From CAWAHD01 sp963781785 (GTDB taxonomy: Bacteria > Planctomycetota > Planctomycetia > Isosphaerales > Isosphaeraceae): a stretch of DNA of 64,000 bases. The number at the start of each line of letters is the position of its first letter. Position 1 is the first letter of the stretch. The notes beneath the pieces were generated by a model. The model was not told the DNA's origin, did not search any database, and saw only the letters and a program-made list of their open reading frames with translations. Location of the stretch: the NCBI GenBank assembly GCA_963781785.1, contig CAWAHD010000005.1, forward strand, positions 806,001-870,000. The letters are read 5' to 3'. Positions 18,784 to 29,000 of this stretch are shown piece after piece. The translations under genes were made by a program, and so were the position numbers.

Positions 18784-20085
18784 CTATCTTCCAGCGTGCG
18801 GATTCGACGAGCCTGCCGGTGAAGAGGGGATCAGCGATTCTGGAGCGACCAGAAACTTGAAGCCTCCGACATCGGTGAAGAAGATCCGGTGCCGATTCGC
18901 ACTCAGCCATGCTCTCCACTCTTTGGCTCGGGCGAAGTTCTCGGTCGTGTACCGCTTCAAGATCCGCAGGGCGATGTCCGCTTTGTCCCCTCGCTCCAGG
19001 AGCGCCACGCACTTTTCGAGGAGCTCGATCTTGCGGTTGGACAGGCCCAGGCCCTTGACGGCCTCGTCCACCGCGAACCCATTTTGGACTGGAATCAGGT
19101 ATTCGAGATTCTCCTGGTAGTAGGCAACGTACTTTTGGAAATCCTTTCCGAAGCGTTGGCGCACGTCCTCGGGAAACAATGTTTTAACGAAGTCCTGGTC
19201 CGCGGTTTTCTCCATGTAGCCCGCGTAAACCAAGGCCCACTCCCGACCGCTCGATGTCCTTTTGACGAGAGGCTTCTGGCCGTCGAACTTCTTGATGTAA
19301 CAGACGGCGTTGATGAAGCAGTTCCGAGCGGCGGGCGTCATCTCGGATGGAGAGCCCGAAAAGCCCCAGAGGAAGAAGTTGCCGTGCCGGCCGAGGGCGA
19401 CCGAATCTGGTCCCTTGCTATTGAGGCCGGCGGAGATGGCCTCCGCGTCGGGAGAGTCGCCGAATCCGTAAGGGTCGGACACCATGCCCGGATCGATCTC
19501 CGGGAATTTCTTGGTCTGGACCTTCCAGACTTTCATGGTCCGGCCGAGCTTGTCACCGCCGAGGTAGTAGCGGTAGTGAGGCGGGACTGCGTGGTCTTCA
19601 AACTGAAGGTCAACCTTGAGAGGCTTATGAAAAACCTCGTGCGAGGGCACCACACCGTGGGCCGCGTCATCAAGACACAGTCAGAGCCAGTTGATCTTCA
19701 ACTGCGACTGCATGGTCGCGAAGCCGCCCGCTGCGCCGATCAATACGGTGGGCCGGTCAAACGTGCTGGCGAGCTTCGGCGGCGTGGGCGAATTGATCCC
19801 TCGGACATCTGGCTTCAGCTTTCCGTGGTCGTCCCTCGGGTAGATCGAGGTCCAGTCGAGGATGACGACGTCATAGCCGCTGGCATCGCTCTCCTTGAAT
19901 GTGCGGTAGTCGGTCGTGCCGACCTTGGCGAACGAGTTCGCCAGGAGGTTCGTGAAATCCTTCTCGCGATCGCTGGCAGGATTTCCTGCGTACAGCACCT
20001 TGAGCGCGATCGGCTCGCCGGCATCCGAGGGCCGGCCGACCAAAAGCACGCTCAAAGCGGCGACGATCAGCCACGGAATCCGCAT
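18784..20085 (-). CDS. ThuA-like secreted protein with one in-frame TGA
   Basis: Two open pieces, 19684-20085 and 18784-19680, lie in the same frame, separated only by TGA at 19681-19683 (codon 135). Read through, the product is about 433 residues. It has a signal peptide (MRIPWLIVAALSVLLVGRPSDAG), a glutamine-amidotransferase-like first half (SGYDVVILDWTSIYPRDD, RPTVLIGAAGGFATMQSQL), then GRHGNFFLWGFSGSPSEM and NAVCYIKKFDGQKP, typical of planctomycete ThuA-like proteins, and a helical C-terminal region. A ribosome site (gaggag) precedes 20085. Around the TGA the protein reads KINWL-stop-LCLDDAAHG, so the codon sits two residues before a Cys. The TGA may encode selenocysteine (see the hairpin entry), or be a point error for TGC/TGG, or a true nonsense mutation. 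Downstream lies the cyclase-like gene. Confidence 0.7.
19646..19683 (-). promoter_or_regulatory. possible bacterial SECIS hairpin next to in-frame TGA
   Basis: Immediately 3' of the TGA, after a 17-base spacer, the minus strand can form a hairpin ggcccac-ggt-gtgg-t-gcc: seven base pairs, a single bulged T on the 3' arm and a GGT loop. The loop begins 25 bases after the TGA. Bacterial SECIS elements lie in this range and carry G in the apical loop with a short stem. In E. coli fdhF the bulged U is on the other arm. GC-rich DNA forms such hairpins often, so this is only suggestive. Confidence 0.3.
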
Positions 20086-20173
20086 GGTCCTACTCCTCGG
20101 TGGTGACAGACAATCGATCGATCAGCCCTCTGCTTCATCCTAGCCGCTCGGTGATCTTGCGACGAGTCGGTTT

Positions 20174-21237
20174 TCAGAGGCCGAGTCGCTCGCGCAAAGG
20201 CGAGGCAGCGGCGAACGTTCTCTTCCTCGGTGCGCAGCTTTTCTTCATGAGCCAGAGAACTGATCCGAGGAAGAGGGTGGCTCGGCGGATGGTCACGGAC
20301 GAGTGAGAGAGCGTGGGCGAGGTACCGCCCCGGCAGGTCGGGAAAGGTCACCCAGTAGCCCTCGCTCAAGCAGGGAACCTTGAGCGGGTCGCGGGTGATC
20401 ATTTCCACGTTGAAGCGAATGTCAGCGCGGGCGGCGCGCAGAGCCCGCACAGCACGGGGCAGGTCGAGGATCCCGGTCCCGAGCGGGACCTCCGCGAGCA
20501 GGAAGCCCTGCCGGTACTCCTCGAGGCCCATATCCTTGAAGTGAGTCGTGAATGCCCGAGGTGCAAGGGTTTCGACCAACTCCATCGGGTCTTCCAGGAG
20601 CGCGATGCTGTTGCCGAGTGTCGAGGCACACGCCGACGTGGTCGTTGCCGGCTCGCTTCAACACGCGCGAGTAGCTCGTCGGCGCGCCAGTCTTTGTGGT
20701 TTTCGACGGCCAGGCGAATGCCGTGTCGCGCCACCAAGGGTGCGGCGAGGCGCAGCGAGTGGGCAGACGCCTCAGCGAACCGGCGGAACGCGGCGACGGT
20801 TGCGAACGTCTCGTACCGCCGGCCCGAGAGCATCACGGTGCGGACGACCTCCGCGCCGGCCCGCTTGGCAGTGCGAATCTCGGCCTCGAACCGCCCCGAG
20901 TCGGCTTCGTCGCGGGGGAGCGCGACGATCCCCTCCAGATACATCGACGCGGCGACGGCCTCGCTCGCGAAGGGCATCGGCCTTCTTGTCGTCAAGGGCA
21001 CCGAGGCCGACCTGAACACCCCGGGCACCCAGCGAACGGGAATACTCCAGGAATCGTGCCGGGTACGCGAACCGATCCTGGGCAGGCCGGCCGCGATCGC
21101 CGGCCGTTCGCACCGCGAACGAGTGGATGACGAGTCCCAGCGAGCCTTTTCCGGCAGATGCCTGCGGCAGGCGCAGCCCCGAGGATCGGCACGGCTCCCG
21201 CACAGGCGGCCAGCATCGAGCGTCGAGTCAATTGCAT
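20174..21237 (-). pseudogene. sugar phosphate isomerase/epimerase (TIM barrel), about five frameshifts
   Basis: The pieces restore a protein of about 350 residues. A Tat-type leader (TRRSMLAACAGAVPILGAAPA) precedes a xylose isomerase-like/AP endonuclease 2 barrel: GKGSLGLVIHSFAVRT, SLGARGVQVGLGALDDKKAD, HGIRLAVENHKDWRADELL, NDHVGVCLDTGNS, AFTTHFKDMGLEEYRQGFLL. The motifs VENHKDW and GVCLDTGN are the metal-binding strands of this family. Frame changes are inferred near 21160, 20972, 20655, 20625 and 20195. The last restores the family-like ending RERLGL and a stop at 20174. It probably acts on an exported or periplasmic sugar together with the oxidoreductase encoded just upstream on the same strand. 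Confidence 0.75.
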
Positions 21238-21240
21238 GAG

Positions 21241-22640
21241 TCATCCCCTCTCGAGGAGGGCCTTGCGCTCGGCGTCCCAGGGCGCGCGGTACGGCCGTTC
21301 GAGCCAGGCCGCGGCCTCGGAGTCGCCCAGATCGTTTCGCGTCCGGAGTCCCAGCGCAGCTTCCGGCCGAGGCGAAGCGACAGGTTCGCCAGGTGGCAAG
21401 CGGTGGCGACACGGTGCCCGCTTTCCAGGTCCGAAATCGGGTCGCGGCGCGACCGGACGCAGTCCAGGAAATTGCGAGCATGACGCCGGAACTAGCTCGA
21501 ACTCGTCGCCGGAGCGATCGACGGCAGGTCCGGACCCGGTCGCGGGCAGCTCGCGCTGGCCGGTCGTTGCCGGGCCGCCGACCGGGTGCGGACCGCCGAA
21601 CCGTGGAATCAGCCTGTCCGCCGCGACCTTGGGATCGAGCGTCACGACGAATCCCCTGCGCGAGATCTTGAGGCTTCCCTTCGTCCCGCAGAACTCCAGC
21701 CCATTGGCCGGGTCCGCGCCGCGGCTGCACTCCCGGTGCGACCACGTGGCGATCCAGCCCGTGTATTCCAAGAGAGCGTCCTGCGTGTCGGGCGTCTCGC
21801 CGTTGTCCTTCAAGGCAAACCGGCCGCCGGCGCTCGATGACGGCCGTCGGGGCGGTGGCATCGAGGAACCAGTGCGCGACGTCCAGCGAATGTTGCCCGA
21901 GGTTGGTCATCTGCCCGCCGGAGTAATCCCAGAACCACCGGAAGTGGTAGATCGCCCGGTTGGGATTGTACGGCCGCTTGGGAGCCGGACCGAGCCACAA
22001 GTCGTAATCCAGGCCCGGCGGCGGAGTCGCCGTCGGGGGGCGATCCGAAGCCGGGCATGACGTTGCGATACGACCACATCCGGACCGCCACGACCTGCCC
22101 GATGTGACCGCCCTTGACCAGCTCGCGCGCTTTCTGGTAGTGAGGTCCGGAGCGTTGCTGGGTGCCGACCTGAACGACCCGGTTGTGCCTCCGGGCGACC
22201 TCGACCATCCACCGTCCCTCGCGGGGGAACAGGGTGAGCGGCTTCTCGACGTAGACGTCCTTGCCCGCCGCACAGGCCATCATGGTCATCAGGGCGTGCC
22301 AGTGGTCGGGCGTCGACACGACCACTGCATCCACGTCGTGGTCGTCGAGGAGCGCCCGGAAGTCGGCAAAGCCGCGGGGCGAGCCGCCCGCGAGGGCAAC
22401 GGCCTCGTCGCGCCGGCCAGTGTGGACCTCGGCAATGGCCGCAATCCTGGCATCGGGCTGATCTCGGAAGTCGAGGACATGCCGCTTGCCGATCAAGCCG
22501 AAGCCGATGAAACCCAGGCCAATCCGGTCGTTGGCCCCCAGCACGCGCCGGTAAGCCGCGGCCGAGAGTGCCGTGGCGGCTCCGCCCCCGAGCAACGATC
22601 GCCGGGTCAAAACGCTCAGCCCTTGGGCGGAGTCACACAT
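21241..22640 (-). pseudogene. Tat-exported Gfo/Idh/MocA oxidoreductase, at least three frameshifts
   Basis: The restored length is about 465 residues. A twin-arginine leader (TRRSLLGGGAATALSAAA) precedes a Rossmann domain (RIGLGFIGFGLIGKRHVLDF, VVVSTPDHWHALMTMMA, DVYVEKPLTLFPREG with the EKP lysine). Then, in other frames, come LDYDLWLGPAPKRPYNPNRA, WFWDYSGGQMTNLGQHSLDV, LEFCGTKGSLKISRRG, HRVATACHLANLSLRLGR and a C-terminal WLERPYRAPWDAERKALL. Frame changes lie near 22045, 21845 and 21490. Secreted planctomycete oxidoreductases with these signatures are common next to TIM-barrel isomerases and are thought to process sugars or inositols. The isomerase gene follows after three bases. Confidence 0.78.
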
Positions 22641-23045
22641 CGCGTCGAACTCCCATGAGGTTGAGAGTCGGGGATGAACCTCGCCACCCCAACGTACACC
22701 CGCGGGCGACGCTTCGCAAGCAGACGATCGAATTCGTTTGTTCGTGGGAGGGATCGCCAGCGCGCGTCCCGGTCTGGCGATTTAGATTCTTTTCGGGGCC
22801 GCTTCGGTCGTTCGTTGCAAATATTGATCGTTGTGGTATCGCGGCCTTCTGGCAATCGCCGCATCAAGGACATCCATGGCATAAAAGGATAGTTGACAGG
22901 AAAAAATCTACCCACTTGCTAATTCCGTTTGTGTCGGCGAAGTTGTCTTCCTCTTTCTGAGGCATCGACTGGGTCGAGCGTCAAATCGGAGTGAGTTGGG
23001 ACCGCTCGGTCCTGGGAGTGCCGTTTCGCTAACGCTGAGGGAATC
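22641..23045. other. intergenic region upstream of the Tc-like locus
   Basis: This 405-bp gap lies between divergent genes, the minus-strand oxidoreductase and the plus-strand TcB-like gene. It is more AT-rich than its surroundings at 22790-22930. A possible sigma-70 promoter is listed separately. No gene or repeat was recognised. Confidence 0.6.
22893..22921 (+). promoter_or_regulatory. possible promoter of the Tc-like locus
   Basis: A perfect -35-like ttgaca (22893-22898) is followed after 17 bases by ttgcta (22916-22921), a poor -10. It lies in a locally AT-rich stretch about 125 bp before the TcB-like start. Planctomycete promoter consensus is poorly known, so this is weak. Confidence 0.3.
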
Positions 23046-26000
23046 ATGGCCGAAACCACAGCGACTGCGGCCACCGATCAATCCGGCGCCGGCGCCGACG
23101 CGTCGCCATTCACGGCCCCGCAGCTCAATCTGCCCAAGGGGGGCGGAGCCGTACGGGGCATCGGCGAGAAGTTCACGACCAACCCGGTGACCGGCACGGG
23201 ATCGATGACGATACCGATCGCGCTCAGTCCCGGGCGCTCGGGCTTCGGGCCGCAGCTCTCCTTGTCCTATGACTCCGGCACGGGCAACGGTCCGTTCGGC
23301 ATGGGCTGGAGCCTGTCGTCGCCGGCAATCACGCGCAAGACCGACAAGGGCCTTCCGCAATATCGAGACAGTGAAGAATCCGACGTGTTCATCCTGTCGG
23401 GCTCCGAAGACCTGGTGCCCGTTCTCGAGCACAGCGGCCCGGCGGGATGGATCGAACATCCGCTAAAGCGCGATGGATACCGCGTCAAGCGTTATCGCCC
23501 TCGCATCGAAGGCTTGTTCGCGCGGATCGAGCGCTGGACGCGCATCGACGATGGCGACGTTCACTGGCGCTCACTGTCGAAAGACAACGTTGTGACGGTT
23601 TACGGCCAAGATGCGATGTCGCGCATCGCCGATCCGGCTCATCCCCATCACGTCTTCAGTTGGCTGATCAGCGCGAGTTACGACGACAAGGGCAACGCCA
23701 TCGTCTACGACTACGTCGCGGAAAACGGTGACGGCGTCGATGTCGCAGCCGCCAATGAGCGGAACCGCGTCCGCACGGCGAACCGGTACGTGAAGCGGAT
23801 CCGTTATGGCAATCGCCGGCCGCTCTTGCTCGACCCCGATGTGCCCAGCTTTCGCCGTCCGCACACCGAATCATCCGATCTCGACTCGGCCGGCTGGATG
23901 TTCGAAATCGTCTTCGACTACGACGACGGCCACTACCATCAGGAACCGCCCGATGACGAGGGCAGGACCTTTGTGCACGCATCCGCCACCCCGGCGCCCG
24001 GCAGTACCTGGCCGGCCCGCAAGGACGCGTTTTCCAGCTACCGCTCCACATTCGAAGTGCGCACCTACCGGCTGTGCCGGAGGGTGCTCGTGTTTCATCA
24101 TTTCCCCGACGAGCTGCAATTCGCCGAGTACTTTGTCCGCTCGACCGAGTTTGAATACCGGCAAAAGGCGCTCGGCTCTTTCATCACGGGCGTCACTCAG
24201 TCGGGTTACCGATTACACGCCGAAAATCTTTACCTCAAGAACTCTCTGCCCACGATCGATCTGGCCTACACGGCGAACCCCTTGGAGGACGATGAGTACC
24301 CGCGCTATGAAGTGCAGGACGTCGGCCCTGGCAGCCTGGCGAATCTGCCCGAGGGGATTGACGGCAAGGCGTATCGCTGGCTCGATCTCGACGGCGAGGG
24401 TATCTCGGGCGTGTTCTCCGAGCAGGGAAGCGCCTGGTTCTACAAACCGAACCTGGGCAACGGCCGGTTCGGGCGAACCGAAGTGCTGCCGCGCCGGCCG
24501 TCGCTGACCGCAATCAAGAGCGGCCGCCAGCAGTTCATGGCTCTCGCGGGCGACGGCAAGCTCGATCTGGTCGACTTCTCGTCCCCCACGCCGGGGTTTT
24601 ACGAGCGCACCCTCGATACAGGGTGGGGAATGTTCTGCCGGTTCCATTCTCTTCCCGTTCGCGACTGGAATGATCCCAACCTCAGGTTTGTCGACGTTAC
24701 GGGCGACGGCCTCGCCGACGTGCTGATCACGCAGAACGATGCCTTCACATGGCACCCGTCGCTCTCTATCGAGGGCTATGGCGCCGCCGGGCGCGTTCCC
24801 TTTCCCTTGAGTGAAGAAAAAGGCCCGCGGGTGGTCTTCGCCGACGGCACCCAGTCGATCTACCTGGCCGATTTGTCGGGCGACGGCCTGTCCGATCTCG
24901 TGCGCATTCGCAACGGCGAAGTCTGTTACTGGCCCAACCTGGGCTATGGCCGGTTCGGGCCCAAGGTCACGATGGACAACTCGCCATGGTTCGACGAACC
25001 GGACCTCTTCGACCAGGCACGAATCCAGCTTGCCGACACGGACGGGTCGGGCACCACCGACATCGTCTATCTCGGCCATGACGGCATCCGCATTTATTTG
25101 AACGAGGTCGGTGGCCGCTGGTCTGGTGCGCGCATTCTGAAGAACTTCCCCGCGGCCGACAACCTGACCAAGATCGCCGTGGAGGACTTCCTCGGTCACG
25201 GCACCTCGTGCCTGGTCTGGTCGTCACCGCTGCCCGGCGACGCTGCACAGCCTTTGCGGTACATCGATCTGATGCGCGGCCAGAAACCGCATTTGCTCAA
25301 GCACGTGGTCAACAACCTGGGCGCCGAGACGGTCGTCGAATACGGTTTCTCGACCGAATTCTATCTGGCCGACAAGGCAGCCGGAACTCCCTGGGTCACG
25401 AGGCTGGCATTTCCCGTGCATGTCGTGAAGCGGGTTGAAACCTACGACTTTGTGAGTCGCAACCGCTTCGTGACGAGTTATACCTATCACCACGGATATT
25501 ATGACGGACCCGAGCGCGAGTTTCGCGGCTTCGGCAGGGTCGACCAGCTCGACACCGAAGAATTCGGCGCTCTCTCGAAGAGCGGCACGTTCCCCTCCGG
25601 CCAGAACGAAGACCGCGCCTCGAACGTGCCTCCCGTGCTGATCAAAACATGGTTTCACACAGGGGCATTCCTGGGGATCGGCCGCATCACGCGCCACCTC
25701 GCGCACGAGTATTACCGCGAGCCGCTGCCGCCGCGCGCGCCCGGCGAGCCCGATCCGCTCAAGGCGATGGAGCTCGACGACACCATCCTGCCCGAGCTCA
25801 TGACCTCCGAAGAATCCCGCGAGGCCTGCCGCGCCTTGAAGGGGATGATGCTGCGCAAGGAAGTCTATGCCCTGGACGGCAAGGAAGACTCGGGCCGCCC
25901 CTACTCGGTCGCCGAAAGTAATGCGACGATCGCGCCCCTCCAGCCCCGGCTGTTCAACCGGCACGCGGTCTTCTTCACGCACCCCCGCGAGACCGTGACC

Positions 26001-29000
26001 TTTCATTACGAGCGGAAAGTTTACGACATCGACGGAGTGAAACGTGCCGACCCGCGAGTGGGCCACGATGTGACCTTGCGCGTCGATGACTATGGCAACG
26101 TCCTGGAGTCGGTTTCCATCGGCTACGGCCGCCGATTTGCTGACCGCTCGCCGCAGTTGACCGATATCGACCGCGGCCTCCAGCACCGGATCCTGCTCAC
26201 GCTCACCGAAAACCGTTATACGAACGTCGTGGGAGATGCCGACGCGTACCGAACACCTCTACGTGCCGAGTCCCGTACGTACGAGCTGATCCATCTGGTG
26301 CCCTCGTCCCAGGAAGCGGGGATCACGAACCTCTTTCGTTTTGACGAGCTAGCCGCGCTGGTCGCCCGCGCCGGCGACGGCACGCACGACCTGCCTTTCG
26401 AGGACTTTGACGCGGTCGGGGCCACGCGCGACGCCCCCTGCCGCCGTCTGATCGCGGAAAGCCGGGATTACTACCGCGCGGACCGGCTCGATCGGATCTT
26501 GGCGCTCGGTGTCGCCGAGCCTCTCGCTCTGCCGGGTCAAAGCTTTAAGCTCGCGTTCACTCCGGGCCTGCTCGCCCTTGTCTATCGCCGCACTGACCCG
26601 CCCCAGGAACTCATTCCCGATCTGCCGCAGGTTATGCACCACGAGGGCAAGTATGCCGACGTCGACAAGAACGGCCGATGGTGGATCTCTTCCGGACGCG
26701 TCTTCTATGCGCCGCATGAATGCGCCGCCACGGTCGAATTGGAGCAGGCTCGCCGACATTTCTTCCTCCGCGCCGGTTTGTCGACCCGTTCGATCACGCG
26801 ACGACGGTCGCGTTTGACGCCCATGATCTCGAGCGCATCGAGACCCGCGACGCGATCGGCAGCACGGTCCGGGCCGAGATCGATTACCGCACGCTCGCTC
26901 CGTGGCGGATGATGGATGCGAACCGCAATCAATCCGCGGTCGCCTTTGACGCCCTGGGCATGGTCGTCGGCACGGCCGTGATGGGCAAACCCGGCCAGCA
27001 CGCCGGCGATACGCTCGATGGGTTCGACGCCGATCTCCACCAGGACACGATCCTCGAGCATCTCGCGCACCCGCTCGGCGATCCGCACGCGATCTTGCAA
27101 CAGGCCACCACGCGCCTCGTTTACGACCTGTTTGCCTACGACCGCACTCGCGACGATAAACAACCGCAGCCCACGGCTGTCTACACCCTCGCTCGCGAGA
27201 CGCACGTCGCCGATTTGCAACCGGGCCAGCACTCGAAGGTCCAGCACATGTTTTCTTACTCCGACGGCTTCGGCCGCCAGATCCAGAAGAAGATCCAGGC
27301 CGAGGCCGGTCCCATCGGCGACGACGGACCAGACGTCAACCCGCGCTGGGTCGCCAGCGGCTGGACCATCTTCAATAACAAGGGGAAACCCGTCCGCCAG
27401 TACGAGCCGTTCTTCAGCGCGTCGCACGACTTCCAGTTCGCGAACAAACAGGGTGTCAGCTCGATCCTCTTTTACGACCCCTTGGAGCGCGTCGTCGCGA
27501 CGCTTCACCCCAACCATACCTATGAAAAGGTCGTCGTCGACCCCTGGCGCCAGGCGACCTGGGACCTCAATGATACGGTCCTGGAGAAAAACCCCGCTGA
27601 CGATCCCGACGTCGGCGACTTCTTTGTGAATCTGCCCGCGGCCGACTACTTGCCCACCTGGTACGAACAGCGCATCGAGGGCCAGCTCGGCAAGGAAAGC
27701 GAGCAGGCCGCCCAGAAGGCTTCGGTCCATGCCCGCACACCGAGCGTCGCCTATCTTGATACCCTCGGCCGAACATTCCTCACCGTCGCCCACAACCGGT
27801 TCGCACGGGCCGGCGTGCCGGTCGACGAATTCCTCGCCACTCGCAATGAGCTCGACATCGTGGGAAATCAGCGCGCCGTTATCGACGCCCTGGGACGCGT
27901 CGTCGTGCGCTACGATTACGACATGCGGAACACGCGTCTTCGTCAGGTGAGCGTCGATTCCGGGACGCGATGGATGCTGAACGACGCCACCGCCAAGCTG
28001 ATGCTCGCGTGGGACAGCCGCGGGCATCGCTTGCGGCACGAGTACGACGCCCTGCATCGCCCGACGAACCTTCACGTTCGTAACGGCAGCGAGCCCGAGT
28101 TCCTCGCCGAGCGGGTCGTCTACGGCGAGGGGCAGCCCCACGACCAGGCGCTGAACCTCAGGGGCAAGATGTTTCGACAGTTTGACGCCGCGGGGATCGT
28201 CTCCAACGGCCGTTACGATTTCAAAGGCAACCTGCTCGAGAGCACGCGCCAGTTGCTCGAAGACTACAAGAATGACGTCAACTGGTCCGGCTCGCCCGAG
28301 CTTCTTGCCGCGGTCTTCACGACCGCCAGGACATTTGATGCGCTCAACCGGACGATCACGCTCACCACGCCCGACGCGAGCGTGGCCCGCTCCCAGTACA
28401 ACCAGGCCAATTTACTCGAATCGCTCTCGGTCAACCTGCACGGAGCGGTCGAGCCGACCCCCTTTGTCACGTACGTCAATTACAATGCCAAGGGCCAGCG
28501 CACCATCATTGAATACGGCAATGGCGCCCGCACTCGCTACACGTACGACCCCCTGACGTTTCGCCTGACCCGTCTCGAGACGATCCGCCAGGAAGATCAC
28601 GCCCGGCTTCAAGATCTTCACTATGCCTTCGACCCCAGCGGCAACATCACGTCCATCCACGATGATGCCCAGGAGACCGTCTATTTCCGCAATCACGTCG
28701 TTTCATCGAGCAATGCGTTTATCTACGACGCGATCTACCGCCTGATCTCGGCCGACGGCCGCGAGCACGCCGGCAGGCCTAGCAGGCCGACGACGACCGA
28801 CGGAGATTCGTGGCGGGTTCGAGAGCCGATCCCCTCCGACGGCCACGCAATGTCCCGTTATCGCGAGCAATACCAGTACGACGCCGTCGGCAACATCCTC
28901 GAGCTCGTTCACTCGGCCCCGGGCGGGAACTGGTCGCGGTCTTACTCCTACGACGAGCCCCACGCTCGCCCCGGGAACAATCGGCTCACCAGCACCGAGG

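Noticed and set aside
20399..22273. Single 624-codon minus-strand open frame
   Set aside because: It joins pieces of two broken genes (the isomerase and the oxidoreductase) with antisense-like filler; the two families were assigned separately.
26760..26780. Programmed ribosomal frameshifting in the TcB gene
   Set aside because: No slippery heptamer or following structure was seen, and similar breaks hit many unrelated genes; sequence error or mutation is simpler.
26705..28141. Minus-strand open frame of 478 codons
   Set aside because: It is antisense to the TcB/RHS gene; its composition (many Val, Gly, Asp) is that of a reverse-frame shadow.
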